Below are positions 41,881-50,876 of a DNA stretch of 64,000 bases, one piece after another. Both the position numbers and the translations under genes were made by a program. The notes under the pieces were generated by a model. That model was given only the letters and a program-made list of their open reading frames with translations. It was not told where the DNA came from and ran no database searches. Numbering within the stretch: the stretch's first letter is position 1; each line of letters opens with the position of its first letter. The stretch lies in NCBI RefSeq assembly GCF_012863495.1, contig NZ_JAAVJL010000001.1, forward strand, positions 2,352,001 to 2,416,000. The letters are read 5' to 3'. The DNA is from Pseudanabaena yagii GIHE-NHR1 (GTDB lineage: Bacteria; Cyanobacteriota; Cyanobacteriia; Pseudanabaenales; Pseudanabaenaceae).

Positions 41881-42936
41881 TTAGGGTTTTAGTCCCGCCC
41901 GTTGAATTGCAGTCCGCATTGGCGCTAAGTGGGTTTCATGATCAACCTTCACGAGTTGCGTAGAATTGTACATACTGCGGAATAGCTCATTATTTGCAGG
42001 TTCATTCAGCTTTAAAAAGGCAGTAATCAACTTCTCACGAACATCCGTAGGCACACTATCATCAATGGAAATTCCATGGGCAGGCACATTAGAAACAGCG
42101 TGGAGAACTCTGAGCTTCTTGCCTTCTTCCGCCGTAATCCAAGGTGGCAGCAAAGCATATTCGGAAACTACAGCGACATCGGCTTGGTCACGTAATACGG
42201 CTTGCAAAGCGCTACTGTAGCCATCTCCGTAGGTCACTTTCCCAAAGAACTGCTCTAAGCGATCGGGACCATCAACAAACTTCAAGCCCACTAATTCACT
42301 CACAGGAAAAATAAATCCTGAGCCAGAGGAACGAGAAGTGAAAGCCATCCGCTTACCACGCAATTGTTCCAGATTTTTCTGTGGATCTGGCAAGGTTTTT
42401 AAGGAACTATCTTCGGGAACGACAAATACAGATTTGTAGGTTTTACCCCCTGAATAGTCTTCACGCACTTCCGCAAGGTACATCTTTGCCCCCGCTAAAT
42501 CTTCCGCTTTGAGGGCAGCACGACCACTGACAAAAGCAACATTGGCACGATTGGCTCTGAGTGCTTCCACTGATGCAGTTTCGTCACCAATTACTCCCTT
42601 GACAGGTATGCCAATTTCCTTCGATAGGATGCTAGACACTTGGTCAACCTTGCTTTGCAGATCCTTGGTATCACGACGAGTAGCAAAAGCGATCGTGATT
42701 TCTTTAAGTGGGGCTTGGCTTGCTGCCGTTGACTTAGGCTGACTATCTTTAGTAGGCTCCTTATCCGCAGTCTTTGTGACTGCTTGATTTGATGGAGTGG
42801 ATTGAGATGTACTTGGTTGGTTGTTGTCGCTACAGGCAGTTAAGCTGACAGTAGCAACACAACCTAAGGCTATAAATAAATTAGCAGGTGTAAATAGAGC
42901 TTTGATCATTAATTTTTGAGGCAACAATCGACGCAT
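41881..42936 (-). CDS. phnD: phosphate/phosphite/phosphonate ABC transporter substrate-binding lipoprotein
   Basis: 351 residues. The N-terminal signal ends in lipobox SLTAC (Cys near residue 35), followed by a Ser/Thr/Gln/Pro linker, so it is an exported lipoprotein. The PhnD-type fold follows: ITIAFATRRDTKDLQSKVDQ-like start, IGIPVKGVIGDETASVEALRANRANVAFVSGRAAL, GKRMAFTSRSSGSGFIFPVSELVG, TYGDGYSSALQAVLRDQADVAVVSEYAL. First gene of the operon phnD-phnC-phnE. Substrate specificity is not determined. Confidence 0.85.
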   Translation of the reverse strand: MRRLLPQKLMIKALFTPANLFIALGCVATVSLTACSDNNQPSTSQSTPSNQAVTKTADKEPTKDSQPKSTAASQAPLKEITIAFATRRDTKDLQSKVDQVSSILSKEIGIPVKGVIGDETASVEALRANRANVAFVSGRAALKAEDLAGAKMYLAEVREDYSGGKTYKSVFVVPEDSSLKTLPDPQKNLEQLRGKRMAFTSRSSGSGFIFPVSELVGLKFVDGPDRLEQFFGKVTYGDGYSSALQAVLRDQADVAVVSEYALLPPWITAEEGKKLRVLHAVSNVPAHGISIDDSVPTDVREKLITAFLKLNEPANNELFRSMYNSTQLVKVDHETHLAPMRTAIQRAGLKP

Positions 42937-43242
42937 TAAAAAGAATCACTCGCAATAACTATTGAAATTAGCTTAAACCTATTTGAGAATTAAAGTCAAT
43001 AATTTAGGGCTAGATTTTCATAATAGTAACTATCTACATATTCGTAAACCCTTGTATATCAAAGATAATAGCGAGTATCATCCAAGCAATAATTATATTT
43101 TAGTAAGAAATATTTTATATAAAGGATAATATCTACTCTTTAAATTTTTAGTTTTACTTGCTTGCGATAAAATAAAAATCACTGCTACAACCCAATGCTG
43201 TAACACAGTTAAACTCAATCCACAAAATCCCCAAAAACTGCC
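42937..43242. other. 306-bp divergent intergenic region
   Basis: Between the phnD and the ECF-like gene starts, which are divergent, so it holds both promoters. Very AT-rich. I see no hairpin or clear operator. A single CTTAAACCT near 42971 resembles one half of a cyanobacterial Pho-box unit, but no tandem copies follow. Confidence 0.4.
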
Positions 43243-44034
43243 ATGTCCGATACCCATATTCCTGAAGGTAAAGAGCGCGAAGTTAGAGCTATAGGCGGTG
43301 CAGCAATCGATGGCACACCGATCGCTTATATTATTGTCCTTGCGGCTGTCACCACCGTTTTAGCCTTTATTCCCTTTTCCATTACCCTTGGCTCTGGGAA
43401 AGGTATCCCCCTCAGCCAAAGTATTTATCCACTTTTAGGTTGGGTACTCGGTCCTTTGGCAGGTGCTTTAGCTAGTGGTATTGGTACTTTTATTGGTATC
43501 TTCCTTGCCCCTCATACAGCAGGTAGCGTCCCAGCGATCGCTATTTGGGGGGCTGTGATTGCTAGTTTTGCCGCAGGCTCTATGGGAACAAATCGCAGTC
43601 GGCAGTTTTGGTTTTTAGCCTTAACAGCTTTATTTGGATTAGAGTTAACTGCCTATGCCTATTTAGCGATCGCTCGTAATGGTATTCCGATCAATACATT
43701 CATTTTCGGCGCTTTCATCGATTGGTCAGCCATACTATTATTTTTGCTGCCAACGCGGAATTTATTTACTAATCTCATTAGTAGCAATAGTTTGATTAAA
43801 GTTGCGATCGGTATATTTGGCGGTACTTGGACAATATGTGGACTTGCACACCTCAGTCAAGTTCCATTTACCTATTATCTCTTTAACTGGCCAGAACCAA
43901 TTTGGAATGCACTCATCCCCATTATTCCTGTAGAGAATGCGATGCGTGGCTTGTCAGGAGCGGTAATTGGTACGGGAGTGATTTCAGGATTGAGAGCAAT
44001 CAATTTAGTGAAACCGAAGGAAGCTATTTATTAG
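43243..44034 (+). CDS. ECF transporter S-component-like membrane protein
   Basis: 263 residues with about seven hydrophobic helices. The N-terminal part (TPIAYIIVLAAVTTVLAFIPFS, SQSIYPLLGWVLGPLAGALASGIGTFIG) follows the pattern of ECF-type substrate-binding membrane proteins, with the conserved small-residue helix and the charged cytoplasmic N-terminus. A TIFGGTW-like segment lies later in the protein. No ECF A/A'/T genes are nearby, so it would use shared, unlinked energising modules. Ligand unknown. ATG at 43243. Confidence 0.6.
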   Translation: MSDTHIPEGKEREVRAIGGAAIDGTPIAYIIVLAAVTTVLAFIPFSITLGSGKGIPLSQSIYPLLGWVLGPLAGALASGIGTFIGIFLAPHTAGSVPAIAIWGAVIASFAAGSMGTNRSRQFWFLALTALFGLELTAYAYLAIARNGIPINTFIFGAFIDWSAILLFLLPTRNLFTNLISSNSLIKVAIGIFGGTWTICGLAHLSQVPFTYYLFNWPEPIWNALIPIIPVENAMRGLSGAVIGTGVISGLRAINLVKPKEAIY

Positions 44035-44153
44035 AATGTTTATGAATAAATTTGACTTACGCAATGCCAGCGAATTTACTGGGTTTTAAGTGGATTTGAT
44101 ACTTAATTCCTAATAAGTATGGAAGATTCAGCCCTGTCCCTATTTAACTGTTC

Positions 44154-44244
44154 TATAGCAGTCCTAAATCATTTGTAGATTTTTTGGTTTGTGGAAGCGC
44201 ACCCCTTCGGGGTGCGCTTCCACAAACCATTTAGGATTGCTATA
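44154..44244. repeat. 91-bp MITE-like element
   Basis: Bounded by 16-bp inverted ends TATAGCAGTCCTAAAT (44154-44169) and, reversed, 44229-44244, with one mismatch. Inside is a perfect 20-bp-arm hairpin (44186-44205 / 44209-44228). The gap 44035-44389 contains no gene otherwise. Confidence 0.65.
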
Positions 44245-44389
44245 TGCCTAGAATTTTTATCCTTGAATTTATGGGAAATGCGATCGCATTTCTTCCTCTC
44301 ACCAATTGTTAAACATTCCTTAATGCCATAACTGCACCAATGCAAGACAAAGCAATCTATGATTTAGTCAACCTGTAGACTGACTTGTT

Positions 44390-45037
44390 ATGAAAACAGA
44401 TCATCCGACTTATACACAAGCGCAGATTTCAGCTTGGTTGCGGGGACTCATGAGCGTGGCTCTCGCAGACAATGATTACAGTGATCAAGAGCGTACCCTT
44501 TTTGATCAGATCAGCCATAGTGATGAATGGGGCGAGGAAATTCCCATTTCAAGTTTTGAACCGATTAGCGCTCAAGAACTGGCTGATGCATTGGGTAGCG
44601 ATCGCAGGGTGGGGCAGAATTTTTTGCGGATGGCAGTGATGATGGCACTCGCCGACGGTAAATATACAGATACAGAAGATCGCATTATTCAAGAATTTTG
44701 CACGGCACTTGATCAAGAAATAACTCCAATCAATGAATTGCGGATCAAACTAGAATCCGCCTCACACCATGAAGAGCATCATCCTGATCTGTTAGAGCCT
44801 GTTAAGGAATGGCTCGATCACATGGATATCCATGATTCCCGACTGGCGAACCTAATTTGTAAGGTTGTACCCGCTCAATGTCCTTTCGAGCGCGATATCG
44901 TCTTGTTTGGACGCAAAATCATGCACATTCCCGCCATGTGCGAAATTAATCCTCTATACGATCAGCTCGTGGGGTTACGTTTTCGATCGCTTAGTTATCT
45001 CGCTGATAAAGGCGAAGATGTTTCAAAATATTGTTAA
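44390..45037 (+). CDS. TerB-like domain fused to Mo-dependent nitrogenase C-terminal domain
   Basis: 215 residues. Residues 10-125 are a TerB-like helical domain (WLRGLMSVALADNDYSDQE, RMAVMMALADGKYTDTED, each with an acidic metal-binding pattern). Residues 135-215 match the domain first named from Mo-dependent nitrogenase C-termini in cyanobacteria (IHDSRLANLICKVVPAQCPFER, FGRKIMHIPAMCEINPLYDQ, GLRFRSLSYLADKGEDVSKYC). Despite its name this domain is spread in non-fixing species, and no nif genes are visible here. Soluble, function unknown. Stands alone between a repeat and a terminator. Confidence 0.72.
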   Translation: MKTDHPTYTQAQISAWLRGLMSVALADNDYSDQERTLFDQISHSDEWGEEIPISSFEPISAQELADALGSDRRVGQNFLRMAVMMALADGKYTDTEDRIIQEFCTALDQEITPINELRIKLESASHHEEHHPDLLEPVKEWLDHMDIHDSRLANLICKVVPAQCPFERDIVLFGRKIMHIPAMCEINPLYDQLVGLRFRSLSYLADKGEDVSKYC

Positions 45038-45051
45038 TCAAATTGTTAACT

Positions 45052-45074
45052 AAAGGGGCGCAGAGCGCCCTTTT
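45052..45074. terminator. short terminator
   Basis: 10-bp arms (45052-45061, 45065-45074), AGA loop closed by GC and a following T-rich tract. Fifteen bases after the stop of the TerB/Mo-nitro gene. Confidence 0.7.
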
Positions 45075-45139
45075 ACTTTTGGGATGAAAGCGCAAAGCGC
45101 TATAGTATTTACAGTTTTTACTAGCCAGACTAGCCCAAT

Positions 45140-45748
45140 ATGCCCAGAGAACTAAAAAGCGCTAAAAAAGAAGAAGATAACAGCGATGTGTCCCCAAATG
45201 TGTTGCGTGTCGTTTTAGCCTTTCGGCGCTGGGGGTGGGTATCTTTTTGGACACAGGTTGTTTTATGCGTAGTTTCTGCGCTAGTCTTGCTGCAACTTGT
45301 TTTATTAAAAGCACCAACGACAAATACGCCCACAGGCGCAGATAGCAACCCTGCCACACTGCCTGGATTGAGTTTTGCATGGGCAGGTATCGCCGTACTC
45401 GGTGCAAGTATTTTCTGGAATTTTCGCTATACGCAAATGGCGAAAAAGTTGCGATCGCCCGATCGCCCTACCAAAAGCCAAACCGTATTTCAAATCAAAA
45501 TTGGTATCATCATCAATCTATTAGGGATGTTGATTACTTTGATCGGAGCTGCTTCGATTGTGGGTGCATTAACCTTGCGATCGCAACAGGGGGTATTTGC
45601 TGGTGCTGGCAACTTTAATCTCACAATTCAGCCCCTCGACTTTCAGATTATTCAAGCCAGTTTCAATATTATCTTTGCCCACTTTGTCGGCTTAGTCACC
45701 TCACTATGGTTGCTAAATCGTGCCACCGACAAGCCTAATCGCGAATAA
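45140..45748 (+). CDS. DUF3611 / TIC21-like membrane protein
   Basis: 202 residues with four membrane helices. It begins SAKKEEDNSDVSPNVLRVV, then AFRRWGWVSFWTQVVLCVVSALVLL, as in the DUF3611 family whose chloroplast members include TIC21/PIC1 (protein import or iron transport). Later blocks: SFAWAGIAVLGASIFWNFRYT, KAQTVFQIKIG-like, FNIIFAHFVGLVTSLWLLNRA. In cyanobacteria the role is unclear; ion transport has been proposed for relatives. ATG 45140. Confidence 0.78.
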   Translation: MPRELKSAKKEEDNSDVSPNVLRVVLAFRRWGWVSFWTQVVLCVVSALVLLQLVLLKAPTTNTPTGADSNPATLPGLSFAWAGIAVLGASIFWNFRYTQMAKKLRSPDRPTKSQTVFQIKIGIIINLLGMLITLIGAASIVGALTLRSQQGVFAGAGNFNLTIQPLDFQIIQASFNIIFAHFVGLVTSLWLLNRATDKPNRE

Positions 45749-45755
45749 AACACAA

Positions 45756-45790
45756 ATAAAAAAGAGATGGCGTAGCCATCTCTTTTTTAT
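45756..45790. terminator. bidirectional terminator overlapping a stop codon
   Basis: 16-bp arms (45756-45771, 45775-45790), GTA loop with GC closure, A6 and T6 ends. Between convergent genes; the TAA of the minus-strand BASS gene (45787-45789) lies inside the right arm, so stop and terminator share bases. Confidence 0.8.
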
Positions 45791-46650
45791 GCTTCAGCTA
45801 ACTTACGACCATAGCTGATCGCTAAACAGCCCGTCACATACATCAGCAAGCTATAAACTGCCGCAGGAACCGCCATATCTGGATTATTGAGCAATCCTGC
45901 GGTAATCGCGATCGCGAGAGTTCCATTTTGCAAACCCACCTCAATACTGATACAGATTTGTTGCTTAGGGTTAAGCTGAAAAAATTTACTCAAATAGAAT
46001 CCTGCCGCCATCGAAAGGATATTTAACAGCAACACCCCAACCCCAACTTGGACAATAAAATCTGGCAACCGACTCCATTCTTTGACGATCAGCAACAAAA
46101 TAATTACTGCCAATAGTACGGCAGCCGAGATGCTGGTTACTTTTTCTAACTTTGCCGATAGGTTCGGCGCAAACTGACGAATACTCATCCCGATCGCGAT
46201 CGGTAAAAAAGTAATCACAAAAATTTGTCCAATTGTTGTCCCAATCGGCAACTCAACCGCCGCACCCTGCCCAAAGAAATGTTGGCTAGCCAGATTCGCA
46301 AAAACAGGAATCGTAAATATCGTAATCAGGCTACTTAAAGCCGTTAAGGTCACGCTCAGGGCTACATCACCTTTCGCTAAAAATGTGACCAAGTTTGAGG
46401 AAACTCCCCCCGGACATAACGCCAAGATCATCAAACCCGTAGCGATCGCAGGTTGCATCGGCACAAGCTTAGCGATCGCCAACCCAATCAGTGGCAGCAC
46501 CACCAACTGACTGATTAACCCAATTGCGACCGCTTTTGGATATTTTCCCACTCGCTGAAAGTCCTCTGGCACAAGCGATAAACCCATACCAAGCATCATC
46601 GTTCCTAGCGCGATCGGCAAGATCAGCGATGTAAAAATATTTGATTCCAT
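45787..46650 (-). CDS. bile acid:sodium symporter family (BASS) transporter
   Basis: 287 residues from ATG 46650 (MESNIFTSLILPIALGTMML). The frame is open to 46779, but that would overlap the divergent gene at 46714. About nine hydrophobic helices are predicted. BASS hallmarks: LMILALCPGGVSSNLVTFLAKGDVALS, the unwound-helix sodium site, and ISIEVGLQNGTLAIAITAG. Known family cargo ranges from bile acids to pyruvate and bicarbonate (SbtA is a different family). Substrate unknown. Confidence 0.82.
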   Translation of the reverse strand: MESNIFTSLILPIALGTMMLGMGLSLVPEDFQRVGKYPKAVAIGLISQLVVLPLIGLAIAKLVPMQPAIATGLMILALCPGGVSSNLVTFLAKGDVALSVTLTALSSLITIFTIPVFANLASQHFFGQGAAVELPIGTTIGQIFVITFLPIAIGMSIRQFAPNLSAKLEKVTSISAAVLLAVIILLLIVKEWSRLPDFIVQVGVGVLLLNILSMAAGFYLSKFFQLNPKQQICISIEVGLQNGTLAIAITAGLLNNPDMAVPAAVYSLLMYVTGCLAISYGRKLAEA

Positions 46651-46713
46651 GGGTGAATTGATTAAGATAGGAGAGATGTAAAGAAGTGTAAAACACAAAT
46701 AGTAGCTAAGCCA

Positions 46714-47475
46714 ATGCAATGGAAGCAGGTTGAAGAAAATTGGGTTTTGACTCCAGCCAAACCCAAAGGTGTAATTCACTTTCTCGGCGGCGCATTTTTT
46801 GCAGCCGCCCCACAGGTTGCCTATAGCCGTGTGCTAGAGCAACTTGCTCAAAATAACTATGCGATCGTGGCTACCCCCTTTCTCAATAACACCTTTGACC
46901 ATCGCCAAATTGCCCGCGATGTCCATACGTCCTTTCGCAAGGCACGCAGCAAACTATTTCTCGACTATTTCCCTGTGTTTGGTATGGGACATAGCATGGG
47001 CTGCAAAATCCATCTATTAATTAATAGTCTGTATAAACCCACCCGTGCAGGCAATATTTACATTGCCTACAACAACTACAGCGCCGATCGCTCAATTCCT
47101 TTTTTTAAAGAACTCTCCAACACTATCCCTGAAATGTCATCAATGGAGTTCACCCCTACCCCCAAGGAAACTGAGCAGCTAGTTAGCGCCAATTACCAAA
47201 CCACCCATAATTTACTTATTAAATTTATTGACGATGATATTGACGAGATTTTCAGCCTTGCCGATCTCCTCAAGCAGAAATTCCCCAAAACCGTAAGCCT
47301 GCAAACCCTCGAAGGCACTCACCTCACCTCTATGGGCATTGATGTCAAATGGAAGGCAGGCGAAAGTTTCTCCGCTATTGACGCGATCGCTCAATGGGTC
47401 AAACAGGAAATGCACAAAAATAATCACACCCTAGAGCAAGTGCTATTGTCATGGCTGAATCAGCAAATCCGCTAA
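46714..47475 (+). CDS. DUF1350 alpha/beta hydrolase-like protein
   Basis: 253 residues, cyanobacterial/plastid family DUF1350. It begins KPKGVIHFLGGAFFAAAPQVAYS, then YAIVATPFLNNTFDHRQIA, FGMGHSMGCKIHLLINSL with the nucleophile elbow GHSMG, and LETLEGTHLTSMG with a possible His. Fold and elbow say serine hydrolase; substrate unknown. ATG 46714 lies 63 bp from the divergent BASS gene start. Confidence 0.8.
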   Translation: MQWKQVEENWVLTPAKPKGVIHFLGGAFFAAAPQVAYSRVLEQLAQNNYAIVATPFLNNTFDHRQIARDVHTSFRKARSKLFLDYFPVFGMGHSMGCKIHLLINSLYKPTRAGNIYIAYNNYSADRSIPFFKELSNTIPEMSSMEFTPTPKETEQLVSANYQTTHNLLIKFIDDDIDEIFSLADLLKQKFPKTVSLQTLEGTHLTSMGIDVKWKAGESFSAIDAIAQWVKQEMHKNNHTLEQVLLSWLNQQIR

Positions 47476-48333
47476 ACGCTAAGGAGTCACTCCGCCCACT
47501 TCTGAGTTTGGCAATAATAGCAATGAGTAGAAATACTCTATTTAAATCGACAGCTAACTTGATAACAAAGCCCAATCAAAATTGATTGATTTTCTATTTA
47601 TATATCTGCTATTAGGATTTCTAATATTGTTTTAATACTGTTAAAATTGCCGTCTATTCATAACATTTTTAGGCTAACAGTGTGCCAGTTGATCCCCAAA
47701 ATCAAAGAATAGATACTTAGTTTTATTAATATAAATTGACTGGCATATTGTTGCCCAAGTATTTTGCTGGCAAGAGTTTGAGCAACTAGATCTAACTAAA
47801 ACAATTGCAAACAAGTACTAGAGGATATATCTAGCTTATTAGAGTGATATAAATTTTTTATATGAATTTATAACCAAAAAAGGTGCTTTTCAAAAAATTT
47901 TTTTCAAAAAAAAGTAAATGTAGATACGCACTTTATGTTTAAATTAAAGACATCACTCAAGGGCTTCACACGAAGAATTCCTGATAGGATTAACTTATAT
48001 AAAGCAAAAAATGTTCCACCAAGGAGCCAGCGCCAAAAAGCCAAATAAAGAGATATCTGATTTGACTCTTGGACTCTGCCTCTTAAGTTTTTTTGCAGCG
48101 CCCCGTGCAGTTTGCGGGCAACCCAGTTTTAAGACTCAGTGACGCATAGAACCAAAAATTTTTTTCATTTTTTCAGTTCCAAAGCTTGCCTTTCAGTCTT
48201 GATTACTGTCAATCATCGTTTTGAGTCTTGAGGCATGATTTTTGCCTTACGCACTCTCACGGGAGCAAACTGCCATAGGACGAATGGTGGAAATTTAAAC
48301 GATTCTCAATTTAACTCTAGTAAGGAGATATTA
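47476..48333. promoter_or_regulatory. 858-bp rbcL upstream region
   Basis: Long non-coding region ahead of rbcL. It is AT-rich, with a tandem TTTTCAAAAAA repeat near 47887-47910 and a long A/T stretch. It ends in a ribosome site AAGGAG (48322-48327) six bases before the ATG. The frame upstream of the ATG is open for 33 codons (48235-48333), but lacks RuBisCO homology. Promoter and regulator sites of the operon must be here; I cannot place the -10 or an RbcR site with confidence. Confidence 0.55.
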
Positions 48334-49764
48334 ATGTCTTACTCAAAAACACAGTCTAAAGCCAAGGCTGGGTACGACGCTGGTGTTCAGGACTATAAAC
48401 TAAAGTACTATACCCCCGATTACACACCCAGAGATACTGACCTTCTCGCAGCTTTCCGCTTCGTGCCTCAACCAGGCGTACCTCCCGAAGAAGCAGCAGC
48501 AGCAGTTGCCGCAGAATCTTCTACTGGTACATGGACTACTGTATGGACAGACTTGTTGACCGACCTCGATCGCTACAAAGGTCGCTGCTATGATGTCGAG
48601 CCAGTACCTAACGAAGACAATCAATATATTGCTTACATCGCATATCCTCTAGATTTGTTTGAAGAAGGCTCTGTAACCAACTTGCTAACCTCATTGGTTG
48701 GTAACGTATTCGGTTTCAAAGCTCTCCGCGCACTTCGTCTAGAAGACATCCGCGTACCCATCGCATACCTCAAGACTTTCCAAGGACCTCCTCACGGTAT
48801 CCAAGTTGAGCGCGACAAGTTGAACAAGTACGGTCGTCCTCTTCTCGGTTGTACCATTAAGCCTAAATTAGGTCTTTCTGCGAAGAACTACGGTCGTGCA
48901 GTATATGAGTGCTTACGCGGCGGTCTAGACTTCACAAAAGACGACGAAAACATTAACTCTCAGCCTTTCATGCGCTGGCGCGATCGCTTCCTGTTTGTAC
49001 AAGAAGCTATCGAAAAAGCACAAGCTGAAACTGGCGAAATCAAGGGTCACTACCTCAACGTCACTGCTCCTACATCTGAGCAAATGATGGAACGTGCAGC
49101 TTTCGCTAAGGAAATCGGCACTCCGATCATCATGCATGACTTCTTGACTGGTGGTTTCACAGCTAACACCTCTCTTGCTAAGTACTGTCGTGAAAATGGC
49201 TTGCTATTGCACATTCACCGCGCTATGCACGCTGTTATCGACCGTCAAAAGACTCACGGGATTCACTTCCGCGTTTTGGCTAAGTGTCTTCGTATGTCTG
49301 GTGGTGACCACCTCCACTCTGGAACCGTTGTTGGTAAGCTCGAAGGCGAAAAAGAAATCACCATGGGCTTTGTTGACCTCATGCGTGAAGACCACATTGA
49401 GCAAGATCGCTCTCGTGGTATCTACTTCACCCAAGATTGGGCTTCTATGCCTGGCGTACTCCCTGTAGCTTCAGGTGGTATCCACGTATGGCACATGCCT
49501 GCTCTCGTTGAAATCTTCGGTGATGACTCTTGCTTACAGTTCGGTGGTGGTACTTTGGGTCACCCATGGGGTGCTGCTCCTGGTGCAGCCGCTAACCGTG
49601 TTGCTCTTGAAGCTTGTATCCAAGCTCGTAACGAAGGTCGCAACCTGTGGCGTGAAGGCGGCGACGTTCTTCGTGAAGCTGGTCGTTGGTCTCCTGAATT
49701 GAATGCTGCTCTTGAACTTTGGAAGGAAATCAAGTTCGAGTTTGAAGCAATGGATACTCTCTAA
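48334..49764 (+). CDS. rbcL: RuBisCO large subunit, form IB
   Basis: 476 residues. Fixes CO2 onto ribulose 1,5-bisphosphate in the carboxysome. The active-site regions are intact: [21 protein letters not shown] (catalytic Lys), [20 protein letters not shown] (carbamylated Lys, Asp and Glu for Mg), [13 protein letters not shown], and TLGHPWG with loop-6-adjacent residues. The C-terminus is [16 protein letters not shown]. The true ATG at 48334 has AAGGAG six bases upstream. First gene of rbcL-rbcX-rbcS. The coding sequence uses highly expressed-type codons. Confidence 0.97.
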   Translation: MSYSKTQSKAKAGYDAGVQDYKLKYYTPDYTPRDTDLLAAFRFVPQPGVPPEEAAAAVAAESSTGTWTTVWTDLLTDLDRYKGRCYDVEPVPNEDNQYIAYIAYPLDLFEEGSVTNLLTSLVGNVFGFKALRALRLEDIRVPIAYLKTFQGPPHGIQVERDKLNKYGRPLLGCTIKPKLGLSAKNYGRAVYECLRGGLDFTKDDENINSQPFMRWRDRFLFVQEAIEKAQAETGEIKGHYLNVTAPTSEQMMERAAFAKEIGTPIIMHDFLTGGFTANTSLAKYCRENGLLLHIHRAMHAVIDRQKTHGIHFRVLAKCLRMSGGDHLHSGTVVGKLEGEKEITMGFVDLMREDHIEQDRSRGIYFTQDWASMPGVLPVASGGIHVWHMPALVEIFGDDSCLQFGGGTLGHPWGAAPGAAANRVALEACIQARNEGRNLWREGGDVLREAGRWSPELNAALELWKEIKFEFEAMDTL

Positions 49765-49776
49765 TCGATTAGCTCC

Positions 49777-49813
49777 TTACTATATTGTTTCGTGTTACGA
49801 AACAATATAGTAA
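49777..49813. terminator. 17-bp hairpin between rbcL and rbcX
   Basis: Perfect arms 49777-49793 and 49797-49813 around GTT. Placed just after the rbcL stop within the operon, where it could attenuate transcription or protect the rbcL mRNA end, favouring rbcL over rbcX. Confidence 0.65.
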
Positions 49814-49834
49814 AACTCTTGGTGAATTCAGCCT

Positions 49835-50323
49835 ATGGATATTAAGCGCAGTACTAAGTCCACAGCCAATATGTTGATCAATTTTTTGACCTTCGAGGCT
49901 GTTAAGACGATTGCCGAGCAGTTGGAAGAAACGGATAAGTTAAAAGCGCTCTGGTTTAACCAATTCTCGACACGCGAAAGACTCCAAAATGGTGAGCTTT
50001 ACATTAAAGACCTCTTTGAGGTTCACCAAGAGATGGCTTTTCGAGTGATGACTGTGCGGGAGCATCTAGCAAATGAGATTTTAGATTTTTTGCCTGAAAT
50101 GACTCGTACAGGTATTCAACAATCAAATATGCAGCTTCGTCGTCGGCATTTTGAGCGCATCATGAGTGTTCAGGCTTCTGAAGGATATGCAGAATGCGAG
50201 AATCTAGATGCTGATATAGAAACTAAAGAACCTATTGCAGAATCTAGTCTCGGTAGTTCTCTCGAAGCAGTTGCTGACTCAGATGTTGATGGCGATCGCG
50301 CTTCTACTGAAGCAAATCAATAG
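49835..50323 (+). CDS. rbcX: RuBisCO chaperone RbcX
   Basis: 162 residues. The four-helix RbcX fold is clear in the first 110: TKSTANMLINFLTFEAVKTI, WFNQFSTRERLQNGELYI, LFEVHQEMAFRVMTVREHLA. It clamps the C-terminal tail of RbcL during assembly. The C-terminal 50 residues are acidic, low-complexity and longer than usual (ECENLDADIETKEP, VADSDVDGDRAS). It lies between rbcL and rbcS, as in many beta-cyanobacteria. ATG 49835. Confidence 0.93.
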   Translation: MDIKRSTKSTANMLINFLTFEAVKTIAEQLEETDKLKALWFNQFSTRERLQNGELYIKDLFEVHQEMAFRVMTVREHLANEILDFLPEMTRTGIQQSNMQLRRRHFERIMSVQASEGYAECENLDADIETKEPIAESSLGSSLEAVADSDVDGDRASTEANQ

Positions 50324-50363
50324 CCCAAATCAATAGCAATTTAATTTCAATCGCGAGGAAATA

Positions 50364-50699
50364 ATGCAAACTTTACCAAAAGAGCGTCGTTACGAAACTC
50401 TTTCTTATCTTCCCCCTTTGAGCGATGCTCAAATCACTCGTCAAATCGAGTACACCCTTCAACAAGGTTTCTACGCAGCGATCGAATTTAACGAAGATTC
50501 CGATCCTGCTATTCACTACTGGACATTGTGGAAGTTGCCCTTGTTCAACGCTAAGACTCCTCAAGAAGTTTTGAGCGAAGTTCAAGCTTGCCGTTCTAGC
50601 TACCCTGGTTCTTTCATCCGCGTTGTAGCTTTCGACAACATCAAACAGTGCCAAGTCCAAAGCTTCATCGTACACAAGCCTAACAGCGCTCGTTACTAA
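50364..50699 (+). CDS. rbcS: RuBisCO small subunit
   Basis: 111 residues. Signature: [47 protein letters not shown], and [28 protein letters not shown]. Form IB small subunit; caps the L8 core to give L8S8. Last gene of the operon; the ATG at 50364 follows GAGGAAATA. A strong terminator follows within nine bases. Confidence 0.97.
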   Translation: MQTLPKERRYETLSYLPPLSDAQITRQIEYTLQQGFYAAIEFNEDSDPAIHYWTLWKLPLFNAKTPQEVLSEVQACRSSYPGSFIRVVAFDNIKQCQVQSFIVHKPNSARY

Positions 50700-50707
50700 G
50701 CTCTAAC

Positions 50708-50744
50708 AAACAAAAAAGCCCCGCATTGCGGGGCTTTTTTGTTT
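50708..50744. terminator. rbc operon intrinsic terminator
   Basis: 17-bp arms (50708-50724, 50728-50744), GCCCCGC core, ATT loop, T6GTTT tail. Textbook intrinsic terminator; the mirrored A-run also allows it to serve the minus-strand gene ending at 50756. Confidence 0.88.
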
Positions 50745-50876
50745 TTAATGATCTGCTACCTAAATGCTTCGATACGATCTAAATACACATTAACAAGTTT
50801 GTGCTCAACGGATAGGCTTTCAATCTGCTCCCAAACTTTAGCCAGAAATAAATGAAAATCACGCTTTCTCATATTA

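Noticed and set aside
42961-42990. Possible Pho box before phnD
   Set aside because: Only a single CTTAAACCT unit; the cyanobacterial Pho box needs tandem copies with regular spacing.
46651-46779. Longer N-terminus for the BASS transporter
   Set aside because: Would overlap the divergent DUF1350 gene, and the residues are unlike the family; ATG 46650 starts the first helix.
48235-48333. N-terminal extension of RbcL by 33 residues
   Set aside because: The extension does not match RuBisCO, while ATG 48334 has a perfect AAGGAG and the standard SYSKTQSKA start.
47476-48333. RbcR/CcmR operator upstream of rbcL
   Set aside because: Many AT-rich half-matches but none that fulfils the ATTA-N-TAAT pattern convincingly; cannot be decided by eye.
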